Shown here: positions 9,552 through 20,427 of the stretch, in pieces
Numbering within the stretch: the stretch's first letter is position 1
Layout of the letters: every line of letters begins with the position of its first letter
Source of the DNA: Yponomeuta sedellus
Taxonomy: Eukaryota > Arthropoda > Insecta > Lepidoptera > Yponomeutidae
Reading direction: 5' to 3'
DNA: 64,000 nt
Assembly: GCA_934045075.1 (NCBI GenBank)
Contig: OW203732.1
Coordinates: 19,217,389-19,281,388 of the forward strand
Notes under the pieces: generated by a model
Database searches by the model: none
The model's input: only the letters and a program-made list of their open reading frames with translations
Told to the model about the DNA's origin: nothing
Made by a program: the position numbers and the translations under genes

Positions 9552-12500
9552 CTAAATTTTAATATCGTTCTTGCTTAAAAACTTTGCTATACATTTATAA
9601 ATATTTACATTATAACTACATAAGAGGCAGGACGCAGAGGAAGGGAAAGGGACGCCAAGGGAAATCAGGGAAGAAACAAAAAAGGAACGATCACAATCAG
9701 GACAGGAAAATAATAAGTGATTAATATCTCCCACCTCAGCCCCACAGGCACAGGCAGGACCCTGCACAATGCCAAGTCTAGCAAGATGAGCCGGAGTTGA
9801 GGTGTGGCCTAGACGCATTCGAATCAGGCTTGATGTAATTTTCTTACTAAACTTGGCATCCGCACTACAAAACCAGGGCTTTCGCAAAATATGAGGTTGG
9901 ATTCTACGGTAATAAATGCCTTTTGACTGGTTCTCTGTCCAGGTTCTATCCCAGGAATCCTGGAGATAAACTCTGGGAAGAGTGGACAGGTCGTTATGAT
10001 GATTTTCATACGGGAATACGTCTCCGCACTCCACCGCAGAATTCGCAAGTTCATCAGCCTTTTCATTACCAATTATTCCACAGTGGGAAGGGACCCATCC
10101 AAATTGCACAGTAAGATCTTTCTCTGAACAAATAAGTAGCAACTTGCGGATACCAAAAATTGTAGGGTGAATGGTAGAGAAAAACGGAAATTTAATTAAT
10201 GCCTGCAGAGAGCTCAATGAATCTGTCAGCACCAAAGTATTCCTAAGACCCATTAATAAAATATATTCTACAGCTTTAAAGAGACCATAACATTCTCCAG
10301 AATATACTGAAGATTCAGCCGGAAGTTTAATTTTTTGAACTATTGCATATTGTGCATGAAAAACACCTTCACCTACGCAACTGCCTTGATGTTTTGAAGC
10401 ATCCGTAAAAATGGTGTGCCACCCCTGGAATTGGTTGTCTACTAGGTTATTGAACTCGGTATTTTGACAGATATCATGTTTAGAAATTCCTAAATTAAGA
10501 CTAACGTTTGGGATTTGAACTAAAGAGTTGTAAGGACAATGAAAAATAGGAAGCAAATTAGAGTTATGGCATGGAGCCTCAATAGAGTTAAATTTCTGGA
10601 AGCTCATAACAAGACACGGAGTAGCCCTGTGAGACCAATACTTGGACTTTGTAATAAGGTCTGAAAGATGTTGTAATCTGCCAAGCAAAGGATGATGAGT
10701 AAGCTGCAAGCAACGACTCAAAAATCTATCAGACAGGTATTGACGCCTTAACCGGAGAGGTGGCTCTCCACACTCTACTTGCATGCAATTAATAGGACTA
10801 GATTTCATTGCTCCTAAGATAATTCTTAAAGCCTTGGACTGCACAGCATCCAATTTCTTAAAGCCAGCAGAGCTACCAGGCTCCAATAAGAAGGTTCCAT
10901 AATCCAGAACACTTCTAATTAAAGCATTATAAAGCAACCTCAATGAAAAAGGATGAGCACCCCACCATACCCCTGAGAGGCATCTAATAATATTTAATAA
11001 GCGATCACACTTGGCAGCAATATATTCACAATGTGGAAGTCCGGTAAGTTGACTGTCTAAAATAACTCCTAAAAATTTTACTTGAGTTTTTACTGGAATG
11101 GGAGAGGAATTATATTCAACACAAATGTGTGGACGCTTTCTCATTCTTGAAAATAACACCACAGCACTTTTACTGACAGACAGGTCCAGTCCATTAGTGG
11201 ATAGCCATTGATGAAGCATTGACAGAGAAGTAGTAAGAGATGAGCACATAGAGTCTATTGAGTTACCCGTTGTATAAAGAAGAAGATCATCTGCATATTG
11301 CAAGACTTCTATAGAGCTACAAAGGGCAGAATCTAAATCATAAGTATAAATATTATATAATAAGGGAGAGAGCACTGACCCTTGAGGGAGACCTCTCCAA
11401 ACTAATCTAGATATTTTTTTGTCATCTATATACACATTAATTGACCTTTCTGAAAGTATATTTACAATAAAATTTACAAGCAAATTGGGGACTTTTAATA
11501 ATTGAAGTTTTTGTTTCAGGACAGACACAAGTACACTATCATAGGCAGCTTGAATATCAAGAAATGCTGCAAGAACTGAATTATTATTAGAAAAAGCTAT
11601 ACGAATGTCAGTGGTGAAAACACCTAAGCTGTCAATAGTACCTCTGCCTTTTCTAAAACCGTACTGGGAAGGAGATAAAAGATTATGGCTCTCAATGAAC
11701 CACTCAAGACGAATTTTGACAAGGTATTCAGCAATTTTAACTAGAACAGAGGATAGAGCGATAGGTCTGTAAGAAGAAGGGTCAGCAGAAGGCTTATTGG
11801 ATTTTAAAATTGGAATAATGGTTTGGGATCTCCAGGAGAGAGGAATAATACCTGAAACTACAGTGGAGTTAATCAATTCTAGATAAGTTAGTAGAGTAGA
11901 ATCACTAAGATTAACAATGAAAGAATAAGGGATACCATCTTCTCCTGGGGCAGAATCCCTAACATGAGAGAGGATCCCTTTTAATTCCTCTAAGGTGAAA
12001 GGCGAGTTTAAATCAGACCGACTATGCACAATATGGCAACTGGGAGAAATAGATGTTTGTTCTGGAACAGAGGGAGGGGCTAGGTGGTCCATAAACTCAT
12101 CAGCTAGGGAAGGGGACATTTTGGGAGTGTCAGAATTATTGAAGGCTGACCTAAACCGTTTTATGTTTTTCCAAACAGCAGATGGAGGTGTATTAGGTGA
12201 AATAGAAGTGCAAAATTTTTGCCAACCTTCATATTTTTTCTGTTTCAAAAGTTTTTTAGTAGTTCGAGATACTTCTAAATAAGTGTCAAAATTCTCTGGA
12301 GTCATTTCATCACTATACAATTTTTCAGCTTCCTTTCTCTTTTTTACAGCCTCTGAACAATCCGCATCCCACCAAGGTGGAGAAGGGATTTTGCCAGAAG
12401 CCCTATTTTTAAGAGGAAATGTCTGATCTGCAGCCTCCATCAAAACCTTAGCAAAGATCTCAGCATCAGAGGTACATAGAGATTCGCAATCTCTGACTTT

Positions 12501-13241
12501 TTGCTCCACACATTCTCTAAAAGAACTCCAGTCTGCATTACTTAATTTATGCTTAATACGGGGCTTAAATGTTGAAACAGAAGGTTTACTATTTGGGAAT
12601 GAAATAAGTAAAGGAAAATGATCACTGCCATATGACGATGAAAGAGGATACCAATTTAAACACAAAGCAAGATTAGGAGTGCAAAAGGTCAAATCAGGAG
12701 CACTAATTCCTTCATCAGGCTTAGTACGACGGGTAGGTAAACAATTATTTAAAATACAAAGATTATGGGACTGAATGATGTCTAGTAATTGTTCCCCATA
12801 GCAAGATGTAAAAGAACTACCCCATGCCTGGTGTTGACAGTTCAAGTCTCCCATCACCAAAAATGGTTTTGGGAGGATACTAATTATATTACTAATTTCT
12901 GTTAAAATATTTACAGACGGACGAGAAAAATATACAGAAACTATACAAATATTATTTACAATAGCAGCAACAACAGAAATGTCGTTGCTGTGAGAAGGGA
13001 GTGGAAAAGATGAAAATGAGAATGACTTATTGATGAGAATGGCCACTCCGCCATACCCATCATCTCTGTCTTCTCGAAGACAGGCGTAACCAGTGGCTTT
13101 AAAAGAAAACCCTGGCTTCAACCATGTCTCTGAAAGAGTAAATATAGAGGGTTGGTACTTATTAAGTAAATGTATCAGGTCAGACTTTTTACTTATTATG
13201 CTTCGGCAATTCCACTGCAGGATCTTGCCTAAGTTGGCCAT
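9552..13241 (-). CDS. LINE ORF2: endonuclease, reverse transcriptase and RNase H
   Basis: This 1229-residue enzyme nicks the target, reverse-transcribes the element RNA and degrades the RNA strand. An APE-type endonuclease is at the N terminus (ILQWNCRS, SETWL, GDLNCQH, GSDHFP, to about residue 215). The RT follows with AAFLDIQAAYDSV, GLPQGSVLSPLLYN and the catalytic YADD at about 649. RNase H has FTDAS (about 942), the acidic E in SGECYG, TDSLS and HCGIIGNEKADELA (about 1052). A final CACGAEVGDINHLLFSC zinc-like motif is typical of the group. Catalytic residues appear intact. Confidence 0.95.
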   Translation of the reverse strand: MANLGKILQWNCRSIISKKSDLIHLLNKYQPSIFTLSETWLKPGFSFKATGYACLREDRDDGYGGVAILINKSFSFSSFPLPSHSNDISVVAAIVNNICIVSVYFSRPSVNILTEISNIISILPKPFLVMGDLNCQHQAWGSSFTSCYGEQLLDIIQSHNLCILNNCLPTRRTKPDEGISAPDLTFCTPNLALCLNWYPLSSSYGSDHFPLLISFPNSKPSVSTFKPRIKHKLSNADWSSFRECVEQKVRDCESLCTSDAEIFAKVLMEAADQTFPLKNRASGKIPSPPWWDADCSEAVKKRKEAEKLYSDEMTPENFDTYLEVSRTTKKLLKQKKYEGWQKFCTSISPNTPPSAVWKNIKRFRSAFNNSDTPKMSPSLADEFMDHLAPPSVPEQTSISPSCHIVHSRSDLNSPFTLEELKGILSHVRDSAPGEDGIPYSFIVNLSDSTLLTYLELINSTVVSGIIPLSWRSQTIIPILKSNKPSADPSSYRPIALSSVLVKIAEYLVKIRLEWFIESHNLLSPSQYGFRKGRGTIDSLGVFTTDIRIAFSNNNSVLAAFLDIQAAYDSVLVSVLKQKLQLLKVPNLLVNFIVNILSERSINVYIDDKKISRLVWRGLPQGSVLSPLLYNIYTYDLDSALCSSIEVLQYADDLLLYTTGNSIDSMCSSLTTSLSMLHQWLSTNGLDLSVSKSAVVLFSRMRKRPHICVEYNSSPIPVKTQVKFLGVILDSQLTGLPHCEYIAAKCDRLLNIIRCLSGVWWGAHPFSLRLLYNALIRSVLDYGTFLLEPGSSAGFKKLDAVQSKALRIILGAMKSSPINCMQVECGEPPLRLRRQYLSDRFLSRCLQLTHHPLLGRLQHLSDLITKSKYWSHRATPCLVMSFQKFNSIEAPCHNSNLLPIFHCPYNSLVQIPNVSLNLGISKHDICQNTEFNNLVDNQFQGWHTIFTDASKHQGSCVGEGVFHAQYAIVQKIKLPAESSVYSGECYGLFKAVEYILLMGLRNTLVLTDSLSSLQALIKFPFFSTIHPTIFGIRKLLLICSEKDLTVQFGWVPSHCGIIGNEKADELANSAVECGDVFPYENHHNDLSTLPRVYLQDSWDRTWTENQSKGIYYRRIQPHILRKPWFCSADAKFSKKITSSLIRMRLGHTSTPAHLARLGIVQGPACACGAEVGDINHLLFSCPDCDRSFFVSSLISLGVPFPSSASCLLCSYNVNIYKCIAKFLSKNDIKI

Positions 13242-14766
13242 TTTTGGCTAAAGAATTTACAATTTGGATAATAGAGGCAGCGTTGGACGGTAATGAGTTA
13301 TCACTATTAGTGAAAGATTTAGATATTAATTGAATTAAAGTTGAGATCAATTCTAATATGTTTGAATTGCTTTCCCCAGAGTCCTTGACTTTATCTTGTA
13401 GGGCACAGCCATTTGAAGGAGATGGAGGATCATATTCAGAAATAAGTGATCTATGGACAGCGCGATCATATCCTGTAGATGAGGTTTTTGGGGTAGAAGG
13501 TTTACGAAAGACAGTTTTTTTATGTGAATTTGAGTTGAGTTTTTGATGAGGGGGTGATGGGAGGGGACGAGCAGAGAAATTGGGTGTTGGCGCAGAAGAT
13601 AATACATCACTGTACGACTTATTTACTGGAGGATGTAGCTTTATAGCTTCTGAGTATGAGACACAATTTTGTGCCATATAAAGTTTTACCCGGGTCTGCC
13701 TTTCATACTCTGGACATAACTTGTTTGTGGCGAAATGACTTCCATTACAGGATAAGCAGACTGCATCATCATTCTCAATGTGACAAGAGTCACCTGAGTG
13801 ATTCTGACCACATTTGTAACACCTTGGAGTGGAATTACACTTTGTCTTAGTGTGGCCAAAGCGGCAACAATTAAAACATTGTATGGTAGGGTACGAATAG
13901 AGCTCTACAGGTAGAGCATTGTAACAGAGAAAAACTCTTTTGGGCAACACCTGACCATCAAATGTTAGCACAACAGTCTGTGAGGGTTTCCATGTAGGGG
14001 TTGGGCCGTGTATTTTATAATTAAACCTTCTAATTTTGAGAACCTTACCACAACCAATTGGCACAGAAATGTTGTCAAGTACCTCTTCAGGGGTCCACTC
14101 TGCTGGGACTCCTCTGACAACTCCCATCCTTGTGATGTTAAAAGATGGGATGAAAGCTTTGAAATTGTTTTTGTTTAAATCTGGGTCTAACAGGAACAAA
14201 TTAGCATCATTAAAATCGGAAAACGAAATGCTCAGTTTGCTCCGGCTTAGTCGTTTGACACTACCATTAATTACATTTTTGAATCCACGCCTTTTCATAT
14301 AGTGACCAAACGATACCGGGTGGAGAGTGGGAGAAGGTAAATCCTCAGTTGAATTTTTTTGTAGATGTATTATGTAAGGGGAGGCATCAGTCGATTCGTA
14401 CTGAGTCCTGCCAACCTGAGGAGACTGAAGGGGCAGAGTCATGGGTAATGGTGAAACACCCGACACAGAAGAACCTGCGTCCACTTGGGACGAAGCCCCT
14501 TGTGAATCTGGCATTTCACACACAGTCGTTTTTTTACTGTCGTCGCTATCACATCCACAAACATTAACCGTATCTGAACCAAGTTTATGATGTTTCCTTC
14601 TTTTGTTACAGTGTCTGCAGACCTTGCGCTGCGCCCTGGTTCGTTTTCTTTTTTCTGATCTAATTGATCCGTCAGTGTCCATACCAGTGGACTCATTATT
14701 AATTGGGATAGTGATGTTAACACCGACCGAGGGGACTGTGCCCCCCGGATCGGGCGGCTCCTCCAT
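13189..14766 (-). CDS. LINE ORF1: gag-like nucleic-acid-binding protein
   Basis: ORF1 proteins of I-like LINEs coat the element RNA. Three zinc knuckles are visible: CFNCCRFGHTKTKC (about residues 295-308), CYKCGQNHSGDSCH (about 313-326) and CLSCNGSHFATNKLC (about 335-349). An N-terminal Cys/His cluster (CRHCNKRRKHH) lies at about residue 50. I prefer the ATG at 14766 (MEEPPDPGG) over one 57 nt upstream, because the extra residues look like translated leader. The stop falls inside the start of ORF2, in a different frame. Length is about 525 residues. Confidence 0.9.
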   Translation of the reverse strand: MEEPPDPGGTVPSVGVNITIPINNESTGMDTDGSIRSEKRKRTRAQRKVCRHCNKRRKHHKLGSDTVNVCGCDSDDSKKTTVCEMPDSQGASSQVDAGSSVSGVSPLPMTLPLQSPQVGRTQYESTDASPYIIHLQKNSTEDLPSPTLHPVSFGHYMKRRGFKNVINGSVKRLSRSKLSISFSDFNDANLFLLDPDLNKNNFKAFIPSFNITRMGVVRGVPAEWTPEEVLDNISVPIGCGKVLKIRRFNYKIHGPTPTWKPSQTVVLTFDGQVLPKRVFLCYNALPVELYSYPTIQCFNCCRFGHTKTKCNSTPRCYKCGQNHSGDSCHIENDDAVCLSCNGSHFATNKLCPEYERQTRVKLYMAQNCVSYSEAIKLHPPVNKSYSDVLSSAPTPNFSARPLPSPPHQKLNSNSHKKTVFRKPSTPKTSSTGYDRAVHRSLISEYDPPSPSNGCALQDKVKDSGESNSNILELISTLIQLISKSFTNSDNSLPSNAASIIQIVNSLAKNGQLRQDPAVELPKHNK

Positions 14767-14962
14767 GGGCCCAGACAGAAAGTAACGAAAAAAACTTACC
14801 AGATATAAAGAAAGTATATACAAAAACTATAAAAGAAACTCTAATCTACAATATATTACAAAATTATAAAAGAACTGATCTTATAATCCTATTTTAAAAT
14901 AATTTTCAAATTCTTAACAAAAAAATACGCCCGCCTAATTCAACGTTTCCCGCGCTTTTTTC

Positions 14963-14976
14963 CCTTACGGCACTTT
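14963..14976. repeat. Target-site duplication, right copy (LINE 9308-14962)
   Basis: CCTTACGGCACTTT is identical to 9294-9307 and marks the 5' end of the element. Confidence 0.93.
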
Positions 14977-15316
14977 CGCGAAACCAATAGTTCCACGTTC
15001 CCTTTCACGTATTTGTATTGGATGTACGTTCCATTTCCCAAAATAATTAGACAAACTTTTTAATAAATATTTTGTTCCCAACTGCTTTTGGGGTGATTAT
15101 ATACTCTTTGCTTTTGGGAACAAAATATACTAGAATCTTACGTGTAATATATTATACCTGCCTATTTAAAGAAAATAATGCACATAACGGATAACGCAAA
15201 TAACGGATAACTTGAATGTTAATTTCAAGCGCCCACGACCTCCCAAATTTTAGGCAGTTCTACCGCTGCGCCACCACTTGCTGTGCTACTACTCAATGCT
15301 TCTTCTTATTTATTTA
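14977..15316. other. No feature recognised
   Basis: AT-rich flank of the LINE insertion; nothing definite. Confidence 0.4.
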
Positions 15317-15510
15317 CTAGCTGGGTCAGCGAACTTCGTACCGCCTAACAGTCGATTCTTTATTTTATTTTTTTTTCTCCGTGAGAACCATCCTTATACT
15401 TCAAGGAATATTCTAAAAAAAGAATTCGCGAAATCGGTTTAGCTGCTCCCGAGATTTGCACTTATCAATAAATTCAACAATTGATTTTATATTATAAGAG
15501 ATACGAACTG
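15317..15510 (+). repeat. Interspersed repeat family D (LINE 3' end or SINE)
   Basis: It starts ACTAGCTGGGTCAGCGAACT, then has CCTAACAGTCGATTC, CTTCAAGGAATATTC and AAATCGGTTTAGCTGC. Further copies are at 20428-20800 (two in tandem), 37572-37690 and, inverted, 43592-43757. I recognise it as a common lepidopteran repeat of uncertain class. Confidence 0.75.
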
Positions 15511-16109
15511 TTATTTATTAAATAAAACCAGAGGCTGACTTCAATGAAGTCTTCGCTTTACGGGGATTATGAGTGGCTCCGACTTCATTGAAGTCGCTTT
15601 CATGTTTTATTTATACACCTTTTCATTTAACAATTTTTTAGTTACTAAACCGATTTTGATAAAACTTGCACGAAAACCTGTTTTAGAAAGTATCAATTAA
15701 TTTTCAGATGTTTTCCTACACTGTTAGCGAGTGGTACCTACCTATATTGCTACTATAACTTTTCAAAGTAGTACATGCCGGGATTCCAACCAGCGACATT
15801 CTTGAGAAGCCAGTGTTCTACCGCTCCGCTACCACCGCTTCTGGGGATAGGTGAGAGTTTCCATAATTTTAATAAAAACAGTAATTTTTCCTGACTTCCT
15901 ACTAAAACATTGGGTGTGAATTAAGAAAGTTATTCGTGATGTCCGATTTCTAGGACACCAGGACTTAGGAGGATAACGTACGATATATTGAACCCATACT
16001 TTTTCTTGTTTTGACAAGAACAAGACCCACATCACTCGATTGCACCCTTGCCGCACTGTGTGTGACAATCTCCAGCTCAAACGTCAAATGATCGTCATTC
16101 TTGAGTTTA
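15511..16109. other. No gene recognised
   Basis: Short ORFs only. The part near 15775-15840 (TGCCGGGATTCCAACC ... TACCGCTCCGCTACC) looks like a decayed tRNA-like repeat on the minus strand. Confidence 0.4.
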
Positions 16110-16552
16110 AGGCTGGGCGCATGCTGAGACGTAGGCGACGTAGCACAGCGCAGCGCAGGGCCGCGCAGATTTTGTGAAGCATGGAACGTCATTGAGCTAC
16201 GTACGCTGCGGCGCAGGCACGTGCGACGCAGACATTGTGTCTGCTCTGCGTCTCGTGTAGTGCCGTCACAGATTTCTGCGCGACGCGTGCACGTCGAGGC
16301 GTGTTTTACTAACAATTTTGTTGCAATGACAGAACATTTAATTGAATTTGTTCGCTATGAACCTTGCTTATATGATACAATTAAATCATTCAGACTATTC
16401 AAAAAAGACATTGAATGAATTATAATGGGTGAGAATTCCCAAGGAATGGAGCGAATAGTTGCGGTGGGGATATGGCTGTCTCAACTGCCATGTCCTGTAC
16501 TGAACTTTGCTGCGCTGTGCTGTGTAGCCTGCTTTTCAGCATGCGCCCAGAC
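16110..16552. mobile_element. PIF/Harbinger-like non-autonomous DNA transposon
   Basis: The terminal inverted repeat CTGGGCGCATGCTGA occurs at both ends, flanked by the 3-bp duplication TTA (16107-16109 and 16553-16555), as expected for PIF/Harbinger elements. The 443-bp body is GC-rich in its left half and carries a MADF-like fragment. It contains no transposase. Confidence 0.75.
16326..16418 (+). pseudogene. MADF-domain fragment inside the Harbinger-like element
   Basis: The short frame MTEHLIEFVRYEPCLYDTI resembles the first helix of a MADF domain (LIE-hydrophobic-V-x-x-x-P-x-LYD). It stops after 30 residues. MADF/Myb-like proteins are the second gene of many Harbinger transposons, which fits the TTA duplication. 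It is too short to function. Confidence 0.6.
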
Positions 16553-16812
16553 TTAATATCTCCACCCTGACATTGGCAGAATCCTAGGGGTGGCATAAAA
16601 AAGAATACGAGCTCATCAACCTTTGCACGCGTGCACTCTACTCCGCTAGGTTACAGGCAACTTTGATACAAAAATGTAAAGGTTGGTCAACCTTTACGTT
16701 TTGCTGTTGACTGAGTGTTTTCGTTTTTTTTAAGTAGGACAGGTTACACTTGACCCCAGTCACGCGTAACATGGTAAGCGGAGACGGGGTCTACGACGTT
16801 ACGTGCTTACCT

Positions 16813-17096
16813 GAGTGCTTAGTGCGAGTTTTTTAACTACTCGATCGCGTTAACGTAAACTCATATTTCTATGGCATCGAGGAAGCGCCACCTAGCGACA
16901 AGTATGGAAATTAAGTTGTAATGGTTTACGTTGAGAAGAGAACACGTTTACCAGCCAAAACACGAATAAACGCGAGTGCGAGTTGTACTGTGACAGCGTT
17001 TTGCCAGTTCGAAAGGTTAACTTACTCATACTCACTACTCGATTAACGCGGTAGTAAAGTTATTCGAATGGATCTGTCAAACTCGCACTAAGCACT
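16813..17096. mobile_element. Small TIR element (MITE)
   Basis: A perfect 19-bp terminal inverted repeat, GAGTGCTTAGTGCGAGTTT, bounds 284 bp with no ORF of note. I could not assign a superfamily. Confidence 0.65.
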
Positions 17097-17389
17097 CTGC
17101 TAAATTCCGGTTAACTCTACTTTTAAAGACTCCCAGCTTAGGTAGGTATATGGCTCTACACGTTTGCCGTTCTTATTACACAAGAATTCGCGAACCGCTC
17201 GGTGCGGCTTTGCGTCTGGTGGTCCGATGGAAGAAAGGGGATGTTAAATAAAAGGGACGATATATCGCCCCCACATTGATGATGATGACGTCCAGTCCTC
17301 CTCATCGTGATCCAACGACAACCGATCCCCTGATCAACGAGTTCGGACTCACCAAAAAGGATTGAACTTGTCTTTTTTTCTAATTAGCC

Positions 17390-17480
17390 AGCGAAAGAAG
17401 GTTGTCAGGATCGCGATAAGTGGCAAATCCTGGTTTTTGCCTATCACTCCGGAATACATGCGGGAGTTTGAACTTTGTTC
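17390..17480 (+). repeat. Family I LINE 3'-end fragment
   Basis: GTCAGGATCGCGATAAGTGGC is followed by a CTCCGGAATACATGCGGGAG-type ending. Better-preserved copies lie at 35446-35600 and 63110-63294. Confidence 0.6.
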
Positions 17481-19212
17481 AAGCCTCTGTCTGCTATCGG
17501 GAGAGCCAACAGAGGTTTGAACGAAGCTAACTTACCTAAGTACAACAATTTTCCTTTTTAATAGAAGGAATTCTCGACAAATGACCGAAAATATGGGGTC
17601 TAAAAAGGGGGAGGCTTTTGCCTTGCAGTGGGACAACCATATATTATGGCTACAAAAAAAATAGAAGGAACAGAGTACAAGTAGACAGATGTCCACCATG
17701 GTGCGGTGCGGGAATTGGAAATTTTAGATAAACCCACCAACTAGTGACGGATCATCCTGACGCTAACCTTATTTTTATTTGAAAACCATTTAATAGCAGC
17801 AAATAATGTAGACGTTGTCCGTTGTCCTTTTTTTGTCCTATAAAGGGCACGCTCCGGAGGACACGGGGGGGGGAGGTGGTGAATGCACCTCATGCATACC
17901 AGCACGGACCCGGCCGTGCATCCAACGTGTGACTCACAAGAATTGCGCCTACCCACTAAACACCACCTTTGGGCTGGTTTTGGTCTTAAGGACCTCTAAA
18001 CCCACATCGGGAGCGACCCCCTCAAGGCGGAGGAGGGCTAACACCGTTGTCGGGTGGATATACACGAATTGTCGCTAATTCGTCATTGTTCTCATTAATC
18101 TCTCACAGTTCTCAGCACAACAGAAATGTACTAAGAATACAGTTATTGTCGTTTTAGTATGTAAGTTTGTCAGTCAACTCCAACTAATATAGAAATAAAA
18201 ATATCTCTAACAACTGTTGCACTGACAACATAATAAGTGTGACACTTCCAAGGACAATGACGACGACAATTTGTGTAGATTCACCCTGTCCCCATGAGCT
18301 CCTTAGTCTATACCTAGTTTTAATGTTGCCATCGTAGGAATTTTATTGAGCAGAAAAACAGCAGCCTAATCACAAAAGTGTTTTATTTTTTATTAAAAAC
18401 CAATTACAAAGAACAAAAATACAGATTCGCCAAGAAAAAAAAAGTATGGATCTATAAACTCCGCTTGTGATGCCGTTGCACAACAAAAAAAAAACACAAT
18501 CTATCAACACAAATTCACACATTCTTAATAAAAAGATTGAGGATCATAGGTCGTTTACCTATGAATAGATACAACAAGGGGTTGTTAATTTGTAAAATAA
18601 GACGATAAGGGGTATGAGGTCCGGTCAGCATGGGTAGCACAAAGCTGCGAGTCACGCATTTATATGTTAGAAGTCGTAACATTTTAGCAAAATAAAACGA
18701 GTGACTTGCGTCAATGTGCTACGCAGGCATGCCTTACTAGTTTCTTTATGGGATAGAAATAAGCCTACAGGCTGTGGTTTTGGTCAATGACGCCCGACAT
18801 AGAAGGGTGGTCAAAGTAATGTTTTTTTGCTACAAATGGCCCTCTATATTTGTTCGTTTTATGAGCGAAGGTTTATTTGAAACACTTGCGCCGCCCGTCG
18901 ACCTAGAAATCAGCGGCGGCGCGGCAGGCCAAACCGTGGAACAAACGAAATAATATTTTGTTTTTTTAAAATATAATAAATATTATTTATTATATTTTTT
19001 GCATCAGTATCTGAAACCCCGAAGGCGTCTTTTAACATAATCACAGACTGTATGTATGTACGAAAGAATAAAACTGGATTGACGCCATGAAATAAAAATT
19101 AGGACTTGTTTGGACCCCCACCCATGTTGTCCTTTGTAATAAAAATGAAAAGCACCTAAGCACGGATTCAAAGCTTAATCAAAGTTCCGAGTCCCCGGTA
19201 AATATTGTCAGC
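17481..19212. other. No supported gene
   Basis: A GC-richer block at about 17840-18070 holds overlapping short ORFs (87 codons plus, 71 codons minus). It might be decayed LINE coding sequence but I cannot identify it. The rest is AT-rich and unassigned. Confidence 0.35.
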
Positions 19213-19841
19213 AATGAGCAGTTTTCAGCACAAATTCACAAAGCACTTCAAAGATGGCGTGCGTGTGTACGCGTGCACATACAAAAATAAGGACCAGCGG
19301 CTCAAATTTCGTTCAGCGCAGATTAATTTTGACAGCCGTATTCCATGGCCACGGCTCTAAGTGCCATCTATGAATTGCTTTGTGAATTAACAAAATTTCA
19401 TATTTTACAACGCGCAAAACTAAAAATACCGTTTCTTAATTTTGCTATCTTGATTACATACGAAAAAAATATTTAGAATTTATATTATTGTTTAATTTTA
19501 GAGAAAATAAATAAAAACCAAAAATTGATAAAATGACAGATGTCATTTTCAATTTCATTCAAATGTCATGTCGGAGAAATTACTTTTCCTTAATTCCAAT
19601 GGTTTTTAAAAGGGCGGCAAGGGTGTTATTAGTATTATTAAGCCGTATGTGTGACGTCATTTGGCGGTTACGTCCTTTTAGAATAAGACGAAATTCAAAC
19701 AGAAAATTATGAATGAAAATCATCGAGATTCCGAAAATAAAAAAAACATGGGTCGTTTTATTTCGTATCTAGTTTCCTTTAAGACAGTAAAATACGTATG
19801 CTAAAAAATTTCAATGTCAATTTGTGCTGAAAACGGCTCAT
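19213..19841. mobile_element. TIR element, about 630 bp
   Basis: ATGAGCAGTTTTCAGCACAA at the left end is mirrored by TTGTGCTGAAAACGGCTCAT at the right with one mismatch. The interior is AT-rich and non-coding. No clear target duplication was seen. Confidence 0.6.
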
Positions 19842-20427
19842 TTAAAAACAAGATCGAGATTGGTAAAAACTATGACATAATGGACCAAGCCCCCAGACAT
19901 GAAATTAGCTAGACAACGCTACCAACGCGATTTGTATGAAATCCAAGCTTTTCCCTTTTTTACGAGCTTCTGTGATGGAGAGTGGAAGGAAATATCTCAT
20001 CTTTTCGTGCTCACCTTGGTTGTATTTTTACAGTTAAAATTTAAGGCTGTTATGAAGTCGGTCATTCTGTGTCGCTGGCAAAATTTTATCATTGTGGTGC
20101 ATGAAAGGAGCCTCCCCGAACGACGCACTGAGACCGTACGTCTGGCGAACCCTGGGCAATAATCAGCTAGTTCCTTACGCTGATTTGCAAATCCTTTCGC
20201 CACCACGGGTTGCCATGGACTAGCGTGTCCATCGAAGAAGAATTTAGTATAGTGATTTTAATAAAATTAATAATTTATTTATAAACTCGGTCTGAGGGTA
20301 TAAAAGATAAATAAATAATGAGATAATAAAATTGCGGACATTCAAGACATACTTTCTTTATACTGTATCTAGATTTTTATTAAGATGATTCTTTAAATTC
20401 TCTAGAACCACTATTATTTATTAAACA
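19842..20427. other. No supported gene; short motif shared with 8140
   Basis: At 20155-20205 the plus strand reads AATAATCAGCTAGTTCCTTA and continues to AAATCCTTT, closely resembling 8142-8185. Otherwise only short ORFs. Confidence 0.35.

Larger units (their letters stand above)
9308..14962 (-). mobile_element. Full-length I-like non-LTR retrotransposon (LINE), apparently intact
   Basis: A 5655-bp element on the minus strand has a 5' leader, two open reading frames overlapping by 53 nt, a 3' UTR of about 230 bp and a poly(A) tail (T run 9305-9322 on the plus strand). The 14-bp direct repeat CCTTACGGCACTTT occurs immediately outside both ends (9294-9307 and 14963-14976), so the insertion is complete at its 5' end. 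The gag-like ORF1 with CCHC knuckles plus endonuclease-RT-RNase H in ORF2 places it near the I/Nimb group. No interrupting stop was seen. Activity is an inference. Confidence 0.93.
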
